Of a DNA stretch of 64,000 bases, positions 27,245-36,758 are shown piece by piece. Position numbers and translations under genes: made by a program. The stretch's first letter is position 1. Every line of letters begins with the position of its first letter. Source of the stretch: an uncultured Acinetobacter sp. (GTDB taxonomy: Bacteria; Pseudomonadota; Gammaproteobacteria; Pseudomonadales; Moraxellaceae); contig NZ_CANLSL010000003.1 of assembly GCF_947493735.1 (NCBI RefSeq), positions 1-64,000 on the forward strand, in the 5' to 3' direction. The notes below the pieces were generated by a model. It had not been told where the DNA came from, ran no database searches, and worked only from the letters and a program-made list of their open reading frames with translations.

Positions 27245-27679
27245 GTGGAACGTTGGCTAGAGTTTATGGGAAATCATCCCATTTTATTTGGTATTTTAGG
27301 GGTATTGATTGTCCTGTTTTTTGTGATGGAAAGTCGCCGTAGCGGTCGCAAAATTTCCCCACAATCTTTAGGCATTTTGACCAAAGCACAAAATGCAATG
27401 CTAATCGACCTACGTGATGGCAAAGATTTTAAACAAGGTCACGTCAGCGGTAGTCGCAATATTCCATATAGCCAACTCGACGCACACGTTGAGGAGCTCA
27501 AAGCCAGTGATCGTCCACTGATCTTCATCTGTAATCTTGGTCAAGTCGCAGGCACAGCCTTGCAAAAAGTCGGTCATGCAGACAGCTATCGTCTAGACGG
27601 TGGCATCATGAACTGGAAAGGTCAAGGTCTGCCATTGGTCAAAACGGCTGAAGGCAAAAACAGCAAATCTCACAAATAG
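27245..27679 (+). CDS. Membrane-anchored rhodanese-like sulfurtransferase
   Basis: 144 aa, starting at GTG with AAGGTGAA just upstream. Residues 10-28 form one transmembrane helix and the rest a single rhodanese domain facing the cytoplasm. The active-site cysteine is Cys96 in IFICNLGQVAG; LIDLRDGKDFKQGHV and YRLDGGIMNWKGQGLP complete the fold. This is the YibN type, commonly upstream of grxC and secB, as here. It may deliver or handle sulphur; substrate unknown. A basic tail (GKNSKSHK) closes it. Confidence 0.9.
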   Translation: MERWLEFMGNHPILFGILGVLIVLFFVMESRRSGRKISPQSLGILTKAQNAMLIDLRDGKDFKQGHVSGSRNIPYSQLDAHVEELKASDRPLIFICNLGQVAGTALQKVGHADSYRLDGGIMNWKGQGLPLVKTAEGKNSKSHK

Positions 27680-27688
27680 GAGCATCTC

Positions 27689-27955
27689 ATGACTGCAAAT
27701 GTTGTCGTTTACTCAACCTCGGTCTGCCCTTATTGTGTTCGCGCGAAACAACTGCTTGAGCGCAAAGGCGTAGCATATAAAGAAATTAACCTGTCTACCG
27801 AAGCACCTGAAGTGCGTATCGAATTGATGCAACGCACCAATCACCGCACCGTGCCACAGATTTTTATCAATGATGAGTTTATCGGTGGCTTTGATCAGTT
27901 GTATGCGCTAGAGCGTGATGGTCAACTGGATAGCAAACTCAACGCATCTTCTTAA
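27689..27955 (+). CDS. grxC: Glutaredoxin 3
   Basis: Glutathione-dependent thiol-disulphide oxidoreductase. 88 aa with active site CPYC at 13-16, the TVPQIFIN cis-proline loop and GGFDQLYALE near the C-terminus. Begins ten bases after the rhodanese gene, with GGAG upstream, so both are probably on one transcript with secB downstream. Confidence 0.96.
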   Translation: MTANVVVYSTSVCPYCVRAKQLLERKGVAYKEINLSTEAPEVRIELMQRTNHRTVPQIFINDEFIGGFDQLYALERDGQLDSKLNASS

Positions 27956-28078
27956 TTTTTAATGGTTTTAGGATCACATTGTGTTTCTTTTAGAATTTAA
28001 AATTCACTGAAGCGCAATGTGTTCAAGTTAAAATAAAGCATTTACTTCATCCTTCAACACTGTACATAGGAATAGACA

Positions 28079-28543
28079 ATGAGCGAAGAACAACAAGCAC
28101 AACCACAATTGGCATTAGAACGTATTTACTTAAAAGATGCTTCTTTTGAAGTGCCTGGGGCAAGCGTATTTACCAAAGAATGGCAACCTGAGTTAAATAT
28201 CAACCTCACTTCTGCAGCACAGCAAATCGACCCAACGCATTATGAAGTAGCGTTGAAAGTCGTTGTAACTGCGAAGAATGAAGGCGAAACTGCATTTATC
28301 GCAGATACCACACAAGCAGGTATTTTCTTGGTGGAAAACGTAGAACAAGAGCGTATGCCGTACATTCTTGGTGCATACTGCCCGAACATCTTGTTCCCTT
28401 TCCTGCGTGAAGCGGTGAACGATCTTGTTTGTAAAGGTAGCTTCCCACAATTGCTACTTAGCCCGATCAATTTCGATGCTGAGTTTGAGGCAAATATGCA
28501 ACGTGCGCAGCAACAACAAGCGGATGCAGAAGGTCAAGCCTAA
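28079..28543 (+). CDS. secB: Protein-export chaperone SecB
   Basis: Tetrameric cytoplasmic chaperone that keeps preproteins unfolded and delivers them to SecA. 154 aa. Family features: [14 protein letters not shown], the long beta strand pair ending TQAGIF, and [31 protein letters not shown]. An acidic N-terminus and Q-rich C-terminal tail are typical. Own gap of 123 bp from grxC and own terminator. Confidence 0.97.
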   Translation: MSEEQQAQPQLALERIYLKDASFEVPGASVFTKEWQPELNINLTSAAQQIDPTHYEVALKVVVTAKNEGETAFIADTTQAGIFLVENVEQERMPYILGAYCPNILFPFLREAVNDLVCKGSFPQLLLSPINFDAEFEANMQRAQQQQADAEGQA

Positions 28544-28564
28544 ACTTACGCTATATTGAATACG

Positions 28565-28597
28565 GAAAACCACAGCTTAGGCTGTGGTTTTCTTTTT
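28565..28597 (+). terminator. Terminator of secB
   Basis: GAAAACCACAGC (28565-28576) and GCTGTGGTTTTC (28581-28592) form a perfect 12-bp stem with loop TTAG, followed by T5. Confidence 0.92.
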
Positions 28598-28714
28598 AAA
28601 ATTCTCTTAATTAATAAAAGCATATTTCTCATTTACAAATTATTTTATAATCGCATCGGTGAAAAGGATGCGCACATTTCATTTGCTCTACATATGCAAG
28701 GTAGCCTTGGCACA

Positions 28715-28951
28715 TCAAATTTCGACTTGCAAAGAGGAAAGCTGAATTAAACTAGCAGGCTTATTCTCATACTGCATCCGAATTTTTAGCCCTGCTTTCA
28801 AATGTTGGTAGGCTTCTTCAATAGTTTTGACATAAATATAGTTTCTCGAAAATCGATCTTTGCTCACTACGAACAAACCATTTTTAGCTTTATAAGGAAC
28901 GTGATGTAATCCCTTTAATTTTCCAGATTTAGCTGTATATGTGAGTTTCAT
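28715..28951 (-). CDS. Small hypothetical protein, 78 aa
   Basis: Start chosen at ATG 28951 because AAAGGAG lies six bases before it; the frame is open six residues further but lacks a site there. The product is basic (MKLTYTAKSGKLKGLHH, then KDRFSRNYIYVKTIEEAYQHLKAG) with no membrane segment. I do not recognise the family. It lies in an AT-rich pocket between secB and coaBC next to a disrupted endonuclease gene, so it is probably accessory. Confidence 0.6.
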   Translation of the reverse strand: MKLTYTAKSGKLKGLHHVPYKAKNGLFVVSKDRFSRNYIYVKTIEEAYQHLKAGLKIRMQYENKPASLIQLSSLQVEI

Positions 28952-29088
28952 AATGACTCCTTTTGTCATTAGTTTTGATAAGTTTTAATAATAATTTGTG
29001 TTCTTAGGCTTTTCTTAGGCTTTTTTAAATTATTTTTTCAATTTAAAAACAGATAGTTATAAAATTAAGATAGCCACTTCAGCCGTAC

Positions 29089-29699
29089 ATGACTTCTAAT
29101 AAAGAGGTTTTAAGGTATTATTCAACTCCATTATTTGTTCGGATAAGTTTATATTAACGTCTAATCAACTAAAAGATGAACTTGAAAGTTTAGGATTTAA
29201 ATTACTACCTAATGCAAAATTCTATCGTTTCGCACATGACTCTCTGCCTAATGGCTTAATATTACATATCCATAAATTCAGAGAAACGATGGACTGTAAT
29301 TTAGCGTTACCAATAACTTATGAAGAAGTATCTAAGAAATATTCCCTAGAAGAACATGATTTTGAACTTGCAGATAATAAGGCGGAAAACTCAAATTATA
29401 AAGGTTATCCTTACTACGATAATGATAATGCTAAAACAAGCAAACCAGCCCTTCATTATAAAATTAAAAATCGTACCGGTTTACTTAATCTCTTAGACTT
29501 AATTCTGAATTTGGAGATCAAAGATAGTGAAAAGCTAGATTTAGACTTAAATCATAGTTTTTCATCCACTGAAAAAGAAGCCCTTATTAATGCTCGAATA
29601 GGACAACAAAATTTCAGAAAAAGCCTACTGGATTATTGGAAGGGTTGCTCTGTTACTGGTTGTAATTTTGAGCCAATACTTGTAGCTTCACATATTAAG
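29089..29699 (+). pseudogene. HNH endonuclease, 5' part (interrupted by IS30 element)
   Basis: The coding sequence up to the insertion reads SCSVTGCNF-type and ends ASHIK, the first half of an HNH nuclease motif; it continues after the insertion with PWRETK. The likely start is ATG 29089 (MTSNKEVLRYY), but that frame stops at 29157, while coding-like sequence goes on in another frame (FILTSNQLKDELESLGF) into the long frame that has an ATG at 29289. So a frameshift near 29130-29160 seems to have damaged the gene as well. Such HNH proteins are often restriction-type nucleases; the target here is unknown. Confidence 0.75.
29697..29699. repeat. Left target-site duplication of the IS30 element
   Basis: AAG immediately outside the element, repeated at 30787-30789. 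Removing the element and one copy restores an uninterrupted reading frame through the HNH motif, which confirms the boundaries. Confidence 0.85.
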
Positions 29700-30786
29700 G
29701 GCGAATTCAAACATGAGGTGCGACAGTTTGAAAAGTCTTATGATAATCAACAAGCTGAGCAAATTTCTCTAATGGTGTAAGCCAATCTAACGCTTTTCTA
29801 GGACGAGTATTCAGTGACATGGCAACTTGATTTAAATAATGCTGATCTGCCTGATTTAAATCAATCCCTTTAGGTAAATATTGCCTAATTAAACCATTCA
29901 TATTTTCGCATGTGCCTTTTTGCCAGGGTGAATGTGGGTCACAGAAATATACATCTATGCCTAAATCTTCTTCGAGTATTTTATGTTCTGACATCTCACG
30001 TCCACGGTCATAGGTCAACGTTTTACGCAGTTCTGCAGGTAAATATTTCAGAGCTTCAGTTAAAGCCTTGCGCACTGATTCTGCCTTTGCATCAGGTAAT
30101 GTTGCCAAGATACAGAGCCGTGTATTTCGTTCAATAAGTGTTGCTATCGAACTTTTATTGTCTTTACCTTTAATTAAATCAGCTTCCCAATGACCCGGTA
30201 TTTTTCTTTCTTGAACTTCGGCTGGGCGCTCATGAATAGTTTTAATATCCTGTAATATAGAATCTTTTTTAGGTTCACCGTTAGCTTTTCGCTTTTTATT
30301 TTCATGACGTAGACAGGATAATAAGTCTTTTTTCAACTCACCCTTGGGTAATGCTCGTATCGTTGAATAAATCGTTGTATGGCTTACATTCATTGTTTGA
30401 TCCAAATCAGGAAATGTCTTTAAACGCTTTGCTATTTGCTGAGGAGACCATAAACAACGGATCGCTTCAACAATAAATTTCCAGAGGATTGAATCGATTT
30501 TGAGTTTTCTGTGACCACGTCTACGTCTAGCAAAAGTGTTATCAGAAGCATATTGAGCTTGATAAACGTCATTGATGCTATTTCTTTTAAGCTCACGATA
30601 GATCGTACTAGGATGTCTTTTAATAAGTTCAGCAAATTTTCTGGCTGAAAAGCCTTCTTTTCTTGACTCAAGCATTAATGCAGTACGATCTTCAAAGTTA
30701 AGATGATGGTATGACAATTTTATATACTACATAAACCCTTTAAATTAATTAGGTGGTTTATGTCGCACTTCAAGTTTTACTCTGCC
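29700..30786 (-). mobile_element. IS30-family insertion sequence, ISAba125-like, 1087 bp
   Basis: Complete element. The left end GGCGAATTCAAACATGAGG and the reverse complement of the right end, GGCAGAGTAAAACTTGAAG, are imperfect inverted repeats that also share GTGCGACA just inside. A 3-bp AAG duplication flanks it. Length is 1087 bp, which matches my memory of ISAba125. One transposase gene fills it. It is inserted in an HNH endonuclease gene. The name is from memory and was not checked against ISfinder. Confidence 0.9.
29707..30717 (-). CDS. IS30-family transposase
   Basis: DDE transposase of 336 aa, intact. N-terminal helix-turn-helix (FEDRTALMLESRKEGFSARK; HPSTIYRELKRN), then the IS30 core: Asp in HWEADLIKGK, Asp in TYDRGREMSEHK and Glu in WQKGTCENMNGLIRQY, followed by RPRKALDW. 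No frameshift or stop, so the element could still be active. Confidence 0.95.
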   Translation of the reverse strand: MSYHHLNFEDRTALMLESRKEGFSARKFAELIKRHPSTIYRELKRNSINDVYQAQYASDNTFARRRRGHRKLKIDSILWKFIVEAIRCLWSPQQIAKRLKTFPDLDQTMNVSHTTIYSTIRALPKGELKKDLLSCLRHENKKRKANGEPKKDSILQDIKTIHERPAEVQERKIPGHWEADLIKGKDNKSSIATLIERNTRLCILATLPDAKAESVRKALTEALKYLPAELRKTLTYDRGREMSEHKILEEDLGIDVYFCDPHSPWQKGTCENMNGLIRQYLPKGIDLNQADQHYLNQVAMSLNTRPRKALDWLTPLEKFAQLVDYHKTFQTVAPHV

Positions 30787-31047
30787 AAGCCTTGGAGAGA
30801 AACAAAGGATAGTGCCAAGCATTGTTTAAATATTGATAATGGTCTAATTCTAACTCCAAATCTGGATAAAGCATTTGATAAGGGCTTGATAAGTTTTTCT
30901 GATGAAGGACAAATATTAATTAACAGCAACCTATCAAGCTCAACACTTCAAACACTTGGATTACACAAAGACATGAAATTACTTAAGAAAATGAATCCAT
31001 CTCAGAAGGAATATATGGCTTGGCATAGGGAATACTATTCTTTCTAA
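30787..31047 (+). pseudogene. HNH endonuclease, 3' part (interrupted by IS30 element)
   Basis: In-frame continuation of the broken nuclease: KPWRETKDSAKHCLNIDNG and LILTPNLDKAFDKGLISF carry the rest of the HNH motif (His, Asn-Gly-L, then LD...FD). The AAG duplication at 30787 aligns with the AAG at 29697 in the same codon phase. A start codon created near the element's end (30760) could in principle yield a short fragment, but it would lack the first motif half. Confidence 0.85.
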
Positions 31048-31061
31048 GAAAAATAAAGTTA

Positions 31062-32327
31062 TTAAGACACAGGCACATGCTTATCCAAGGCTTCAGCAAT
31101 CGCCTCAACCAACTGTTTCGCAATCTCATGTTTTGAGGCTTTCTCAAGCTCTTGTTTTTGCATTTGATATTGCTCAGCAAAGAACACCACCATCGCATTC
31201 TCATCCGAGGCAAAGCCAATATCCGCACGTGATACATCATTACATGCGATCATATCGAGCTTTTTCGCTGTGAGTTTGCCTTGCGCATAATCTTCTACAT
31301 TTTGCGTTTCCGCCGCAAAGCCAACGGTAAACGGACGTTTATCCAACTGTGCAATGGTCGCCACAATATCAGGATTTTTTACCAAAGCGACTTGTAGCTC
31401 ATCCCCTGCTTTTTTGATTTTATGTTCTGCAACTTGCGCCACACGATAGTCCGCTACCGCAGCGGTAGCGATAAACACATCCGTACCATTTTCCACCAGT
31501 TGCATGCTGTGCTTGAGCATCTCTTGTGCCGATTGCACTTTGATACGGCTTACGCCGTTTGGTGTATCAAGGCTCACGGGTCCAGAAATCAGAGTCACAT
31601 CTGCTCCTGCCGCATAGCATGCTTCTGCAATGGCAAAGCCCATTTTCCCTGTACTATGATTGGAGATATAACGTACTGGGTCGATCGCTTCACGAGTTGG
31701 TCCTGCGGTGATCACCACATGTTGCCCTGCGAGTAAGCCGAATTTTTCTGAGATTTCACGCTCAGCTTGGGCAAAGAAATCATTGACCCACTGCGCAATA
31801 TCTTCAGGCTCAGCCAAGCGCCCTAGACCGACATCACCACAAGCTTGCTCGCCTGCTTCTGGCATCACCACATGCACACCATCTTGCACCAATGTTGTCA
31901 GGTTACGTTGTGTCGATTTGGCTGCCCACATCTGCTGATTCATCGCAGGCGCAACCCAGACAGGTGCTTTGGTCGCAAGATATAAGGTGCTGAGCAAGTC
32001 ATCCGCTAAGCCATTGGCAAACTTCGCCAAAGTATCGCAACTGGCAGGTGCGATCAATAACAAATCCGCCCAGCGAGCCAGCTCAATATGTCCCATGCCT
32101 GCTTCGGCTTCGGGATCGAGAAGCGCAGTATGCACTGGATTGCCCGATAAAGCCTGAAAAGTCAGCGGTGTGATAAACGCCAATGCGCCTTCGGTCATCA
32201 CCACACGCACGTCAAAACCAAAATCTTTTAAGCGACGTACCAAGATGGCACTTTTATAGGCGGCAATGCCACCAGTAACACCGAGGACGATACGACGAGT
32301 TTTTAACGCTTCTGCTTCGAGCTTCAT
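31062..32327 (-). CDS. coaBC: Bifunctional phosphopantothenoylcysteine decarboxylase/phosphopantothenate-cysteine ligase
   Basis: Two consecutive steps of CoA synthesis in one protein. 421 aa. The N-terminal CoaC flavoprotein domain (about 10-190) has VLGVTGGIAAYKSA, APASCDTLAKFANG and the APAMNQQMW motif. The C-terminal CoaB domain (about 200-405) starts VVITAGPTREAIDPVRYISN and carries KIKKAGD and FAAET. Convergent with the broken HNH gene; 14 bp separate the stops. Confidence 0.96.
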   Translation of the reverse strand: MKLEAEALKTRRIVLGVTGGIAAYKSAILVRRLKDFGFDVRVVMTEGALAFITPLTFQALSGNPVHTALLDPEAEAGMGHIELARWADLLLIAPASCDTLAKFANGLADDLLSTLYLATKAPVWVAPAMNQQMWAAKSTQRNLTTLVQDGVHVVMPEAGEQACGDVGLGRLAEPEDIAQWVNDFFAQAEREISEKFGLLAGQHVVITAGPTREAIDPVRYISNHSTGKMGFAIAEACYAAGADVTLISGPVSLDTPNGVSRIKVQSAQEMLKHSMQLVENGTDVFIATAAVADYRVAQVAEHKIKKAGDELQVALVKNPDIVATIAQLDKRPFTVGFAAETQNVEDYAQGKLTAKKLDMIACNDVSRADIGFASDENAMVVFFAEQYQMQKQELEKASKHEIAKQLVEAIAEALDKHVPVS

Positions 32328-32467
32328 TTCGAGCCTAATCCTTGCTAAATCAGCACAGTGAAATTATGCGTGATACATCGTGTTATATAAATCATGCTTT
32401 ATAAAACATTGCAACGGCGCTCACAATAGCATTAAATAAGCCATTGCCCAAGCCATAATTTTTCACG

Positions 32468-33217
32468 ATGATTGATAAAAAGCAAAGTAAAACAATGACG
32501 AAATCCAATGATTTAACAGTACTTCAACCATCGAAACAATCCATCAAACATTGGCCTGCGGGCGAACAGCCTCGTGAGCGATTGTTACAAGATGGTGGTC
32601 ATGTACTCTCGGATGCGGAGCTATTAGCGATCTTTCTACGTACAGGCTATAAAGAGCATAGTGCGGTAGAAATGGCTCGACAGATGTTGCATCACTTTGG
32701 TGGATTACGGCAAATCCTCGATGCCACACCTGATGAAATTATCGCATTTAAAGGTATGGGCATGGGGAAATCGGCGCAATTGCTTGCCAGTAAAGAGCTT
32801 GCTCAGCGTTATTTACAAGAGCAATTACAAACGGTGGAATCTTTAGATAATGTGCAACTCATTGTCGATTTTCTTAAGATGAAATTGCGCGCTGAACGCC
32901 AAGAGCTTTTTGCGATTTTGCTGTTAAATCAACATTGTCAATTTATTGAATTTAAAGTGCTATTTCACGGTACATTGAGTCAATGTTCAGTTTCAACGCA
33001 GGAAATCATTCGCTATGCCTTGGAACATCATGCGCATCATTTGATTGCAGTGCACAATCATCCGCAAGGTCACGCTCTGCCATCGCCCGAAGATTTACAA
33101 TTTACTGCAAAACTGGCGCAAGCCTGCAAACTGCTTGATATGCAACTGTCTGACCATTTTATCATTAGTCAAAATGAATATTTCTCCTTTGCCGAGCAAG
33201 GTATGATTGCGGATTAA
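32468..33217 (+). CDS. radC: RadC family JAB-domain protein
   Basis: 249 aa. An N-terminal helix-hairpin-helix region (FKGMGMGKSAQL) is followed by a JAB/MPN-type metalloprotease-like domain with HNHPQGHALPSPED, the metal motif. Once thought a DNA-repair protein; its biochemical activity is not established. The true start may be Met11 (MTKSNDLTVLQ). Divergent from coaBC, an old and common neighbour. Confidence 0.93.
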   Translation: MIDKKQSKTMTKSNDLTVLQPSKQSIKHWPAGEQPRERLLQDGGHVLSDAELLAIFLRTGYKEHSAVEMARQMLHHFGGLRQILDATPDEIIAFKGMGMGKSAQLLASKELAQRYLQEQLQTVESLDNVQLIVDFLKMKLRAERQELFAILLLNQHCQFIEFKVLFHGTLSQCSVSTQEIIRYALEHHAHHLIAVHNHPQGHALPSPEDLQFTAKLAQACKLLDMQLSDHFIISQNEYFSFAEQGMIAD

Positions 33218-33274
33218 ACCGAGTCGTAATATGCTTAATGCCTTAGATTACATGATAATTCCTATGCATTAATT

Positions 33275-34186
33275 ATGATCATTCGCCAAACCACCAGTAC
33301 CTTTAAAATGCTTTTCTCTTGGGAAGGCACATTATTACCAAAAATTTTGCCATCCTTAGGTGTAGTAATGCTTCTATCGGCGATCGTCGGTGGCTTGGAA
33401 TATAACAATATTTATCATTTCCCTGAGTTACCACTGATGGGATTTACCTTGATCGGTTTGGTGCTTTCGATCTTTTTGGGTTTTAAAAATTCAGCATGTT
33501 ATGACCGTTGGTGGGAAGCACGTAAACTGTGGGGTATTTTGATTGCCACAGCTCGTCACCTTGATCGGGATTGTCGTGTACTCTCACAAGCTCGTCGTGA
33601 ACGGACGGTGCAACAGACTATCGTGTTTGCCAATGTGCTACGTGATCGACTACGCCAAGAAACCAATAGCCCGATGAGTTTGCATGAAATTACAGGCATG
33701 AGTGAAAGCCAAATTCGCTTGCTTTCGCAACATGTCAATGCACCGCAGTACACGCTGAGCCTGATCCAATGGGAGTTTATGCAAGCGTTAAAAGAAGGTG
33801 AAATTAGCGACATTATTTATGCGCAATTGAATCAACATGTGCATGAGCTCAGCCTTGTCCATACAGGTTGTGATCGGATTGCCACAACACCGATTCCGTA
33901 TGCCTATTCTGTTTTGCTCAATCGCACGGTGTATTTTTTCTGTTTCTTATTGCCGTTTAGTTTAGGCAGTGTTTTGGGACTTGCTACGCCGATTTTGGTG
34001 GGTATTCTCGCTTATACTTTCTTAGGGCTTGATGCTTTAAGCTCAGAGATTGAAGAGCCATTTGGTACGCAAAGTAATGACTTACCGCTCGACTCGATGG
34101 TACGCACCATTGAGATTGATTTATTGAGTAGTTTGGGTAAAGCGACACCTGCGCCGATCCAAGCCGTGAATAGTAACTTGCTTTAA
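33275..34186 (+). CDS. Bestrophin-family channel protein
   Basis: 303 aa membrane protein of the bestrophin/UPF0187 family, pentameric ion channels (anion in animals, often cation in bacteria). Hallmarks: FSWEGTLLPKILP at the start, FLGFKNSACYDRWWEARKLWG after the second helix, IPYAYSVLLNRTVYFF before the pore helices and the EEPFGTQSNDLPLD segment near the end. Physiological role here unknown. Convergent with the DSD1-like gene. Confidence 0.92.
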   Translation: MIIRQTTSTFKMLFSWEGTLLPKILPSLGVVMLLSAIVGGLEYNNIYHFPELPLMGFTLIGLVLSIFLGFKNSACYDRWWEARKLWGILIATARHLDRDCRVLSQARRERTVQQTIVFANVLRDRLRQETNSPMSLHEITGMSESQIRLLSQHVNAPQYTLSLIQWEFMQALKEGEISDIIYAQLNQHVHELSLVHTGCDRIATTPIPYAYSVLLNRTVYFFCFLLPFSLGSVLGLATPILVGILAYTFLGLDALSSEIEEPFGTQSNDLPLDSMVRTIEIDLLSSLGKATPAPIQAVNSNLL

Positions 34187-34223
34187 ATAGTTGGCTTTAA
34201 GTGAAAAATAGATTTTAGAAAAC

Positions 34224-35447
34224 TTATTCTCGTAGCGTTTCCCATTGCTGAAACTGACCTGCTTGATAAGCAAATAAGCGAGAAAATTGTGGAATAACCG
34301 CCTCGCTTTGATGGGGTCGCAAAAACACATAATCATCTACAACTACGCTATTCTTTGGAATTTGTACCATTTCCTGATTGCTACTACGACCATACAAAGC
34401 ATGTGGTGTCGCCCCTTGCGGATAATGATAATCCGCCATCCAATAGCCCCCATAGACAAAACCCGCTTGTTTGCGATGTGGCAAACGATCAAGCATCGGG
34501 AAGCCTGGAATTTGGCTAAAAGGCAATACTTTCAACACTGGTGTCGCTATCCATAAGACAGGCTGAAAATTTTGTAAGGTCTTTAAATCAAAATCACTCG
34601 GCTTTAACAACATTGACCCGAAGGAAATATCATTACATACCGTTCTCTGACAATGCAGTGCAAACGTCGGACTGCCTGCACCGTTAAAGCATAAATCTTC
34701 TTGCCATAAGGTCGGAAATTCTGCTTTGATCAGTTGTTGATAGTTTTGATAAATCGTCTGTGACTGTTGATAAGACACATCCATACTTTGTAAAACAGTT
34801 GGAATCTCGGCAACGTGAGCGTCGTAACCCATTAGTCCTGTGAATCGCAGAGATTGCGTATTTTCCCTAAGGCACTTTAAGAGCTGACGCATCTCGTCGT
34901 CTGTTGTTACGCCACCACGATGCAAACCGACATCAATTTCAATATTCACTTTGAGCTGTAAGTTATAATGCTTACTGTGCTGTTTAGTAATCTCAAGATA
35001 TTGTTGCAGACGTGCTGTGCTATCCACAAGCCATTGAATATTCGCCTGCCGATAGTGTGGAAAGTTCGCATAAAAATCCGTGACGACTTTTGCAGGCATC
35101 GGCTTACCAAGCAAAATATCTGCATCAGGAAAGGCTTGCAGTACCGCATCCAAATGCACCGCATGGAACACCATAAAGCGATCACAGCTTAAACCCTGTA
35201 CTTCGAACTGCTCAACGATGAATTGTAGAAGCTCAATACAAGCCAAAGATTTTACTACAAGGCGTGGCTGAATCTGTTGCGAATTCAATGTGTTAGAGCG
35301 AGCATGCATCTGTACAACTTGTTTAATATTCTGTGTCAAAGCATATACACCAACGATCAACTGTGGCATCGCTGTGCCTTGCTGTTGCAAGTCTTGAGTG
35401 AGCTTTTGGAAATATATTTTATTTATCTTTTTCTTATTTTTAAGCAT
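34224..35447 (-). CDS. DSD1/alanine-racemase-fold PLP enzyme
   Basis: 407 aa. N-terminal alanine-racemase-like TIM barrel with the PLP lysine Lys66 (PRLVVKSLACIELL), KVNIEIDVGLHRGGV and FTGLMGYDAH; C-terminal D-serine-dehydratase-like domain with the family's metal-type residues (VVDDYVFLRPHQSE). It resembles D-threonine aldolase/D-serine dehydratase enzymes, so its substrate is probably a D-amino acid or beta-hydroxy amino acid, but cannot be fixed from sequence. 29 bp downstream of the lactone-oxidase-like gene and probably cotranscribed. Confidence 0.85.
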   Translation of the reverse strand: MLKNKKKINKIYFQKLTQDLQQQGTAMPQLIVGVYALTQNIKQVVQMHARSNTLNSQQIQPRLVVKSLACIELLQFIVEQFEVQGLSCDRFMVFHAVHLDAVLQAFPDADILLGKPMPAKVVTDFYANFPHYRQANIQWLVDSTARLQQYLEITKQHSKHYNLQLKVNIEIDVGLHRGGVTTDDEMRQLLKCLRENTQSLRFTGLMGYDAHVAEIPTVLQSMDVSYQQSQTIYQNYQQLIKAEFPTLWQEDLCFNGAGSPTFALHCQRTVCNDISFGSMLLKPSDFDLKTLQNFQPVLWIATPVLKVLPFSQIPGFPMLDRLPHRKQAGFVYGGYWMADYHYPQGATPHALYGRSSNQEMVQIPKNSVVVDDYVFLRPHQSEAVIPQFSRLFAYQAGQFQQWETLRE

Positions 35448-35476
35448 TTACAAAATCTCCCTATCGCAAACCAAGA

Positions 35477-36754
35477 TTAGTCTAAAAATAAATTTTGCAA
35501 ATGTGGATTTAACCATTTTTGCGATGGATCGAGTTGCTGACGCAATTGCTGAAATTCATCCCATTTTGGATAGAGGTTCTGCAATGTTTTTGCAGTTTGC
35601 GTATGCAATTTACCCCAATGTGGTCGTCCTTGATATTTAAGGAAAATCGGCTCGACCAATGAAAAAATCTGCTGATAATCTTGTTTATGATATTGATGAA
35701 TCGAAATCGACACCGAATCTCGCTCATAAAAAGGACTGAGCGCAATGTCATCACCTTTCACAAAACGGAACTCAATCGGAAAGAACATCGGCTCGTGATG
35801 TTGTTGTAGCGTTGCCAACACTTCTTCAAAACATGCAATACCTTGCTCTACTGGGATCTGATATTCCATTTCATTAAACCGTGTATTGCGAGGCGTTGGA
35901 AAAATTTTCCCAGACCAATCGATTGCCTGCGTCGGCTTCACAAAATACTTTAATGTGCTTTGAAGCGTTGCATTCAACTTGGGAAACATACGAACCAACT
36001 CACAGCACAACGTCAGAATCGTATCATCGGATGGGAATGGTTCTTTTCTAGGCAAAATCTCGTCTGTGGTGAAATCCAATGTTTTGAGAATCACTTGATC
36101 CGCATGGAGAAACGCCCAAAACTCAACATGTCGATGCTGATCTTTCCATGTCATGATATTGTCTAAGACTTCACGAAGTGGAGATAAGCGCTGTTGTTCG
36201 TATAAGCGATATGCAGGACGGTTTTGCATGGTGACTTTTGTCAGAATGCCTAAGCTACCCAACGCCACTCGTCCTAAATTGAAAATCTCAGTATGTTCAT
36301 TGGCATCACACCAGAGTAGCTCTCCGTCTGCAGTGAGTAGTTCAAACCCCGCAAGCATTGCCGATAGACATTGCAAACTTGCTCCTGTGCCATGCGTTCC
36401 TGTAGATACCGCACCTGCCAAACTTTGCTGATCTATATCACCTTGATTAATCAAAGCTTGCTGAGTTGGCTGAAGCATATCTGCCAAAGCATACAGGCGT
36501 GTCCCTGCATACAATTGACTTTGACAAGTCGATCTATCTTGTGAAATTAAACCTTGCAAATTGTCCAGTGAGATCAGCGTATCATTGGTTGCGACTAGAG
36601 GACTAAAAGAATGCCCCGCACCGACCACACGGATTTTTGAATGGCATTGCACAATTTGTTGTAAGGCATTGATGCGATCAGGATAATAAATGTGCTGTGG
36701 TTTTGCAGATTGACCACCCGACCAATTCTTCCATGTCTGTGTCATCACTGTCAT
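35477..36754 (-). CDS. FAD-linked aldonolactone-oxidase-like protein
   Basis: 425 aa of the VAO/PCMH flavoprotein family, closest in layout to arabinono-1,4-lactone oxidases. FAD domain: IRVVGAGHSFSPL with His48 placed as the covalent FAD ligand, then STGTHGTGASLQCLSAM. C-terminal substrate domain ends with the family HWGKLH motif (RPHWGKLHTQ). Natural substrate unknown. Met4 (36745) is an alternative start. The upstream region is made of a 13-bp tandem repeat that also contains the end of the preceding gene, so expression could vary with repeat number. Confidence 0.87.
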   Translation of the reverse strand: MTVMTQTWKNWSGGQSAKPQHIYYPDRINALQQIVQCHSKIRVVGAGHSFSPLVATNDTLISLDNLQGLISQDRSTCQSQLYAGTRLYALADMLQPTQQALINQGDIDQQSLAGAVSTGTHGTGASLQCLSAMLAGFELLTADGELLWCDANEHTEIFNLGRVALGSLGILTKVTMQNRPAYRLYEQQRLSPLREVLDNIMTWKDQHRHVEFWAFLHADQVILKTLDFTTDEILPRKEPFPSDDTILTLCCELVRMFPKLNATLQSTLKYFVKPTQAIDWSGKIFPTPRNTRFNEMEYQIPVEQGIACFEEVLATLQQHHEPMFFPIEFRFVKGDDIALSPFYERDSVSISIHQYHKQDYQQIFSLVEPIFLKYQGRPHWGKLHTQTAKTLQNLYPKWDEFQQLRQQLDPSQKWLNPHLQNLFLD

Positions 36755-36758
36755 CCTC

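Noticed and set aside
27961..28078. Inverted repeat CACATTGTG/CGCAATGTG between grxC and secB as a terminator
   Set aside because: Arms are far apart (about 30 bases), with no T-tract; too weak to call.
29697..30789. Chance that the IS30 element carries extra cargo
   Set aside because: The transposase and the inverted ends account for all 1087 bp.
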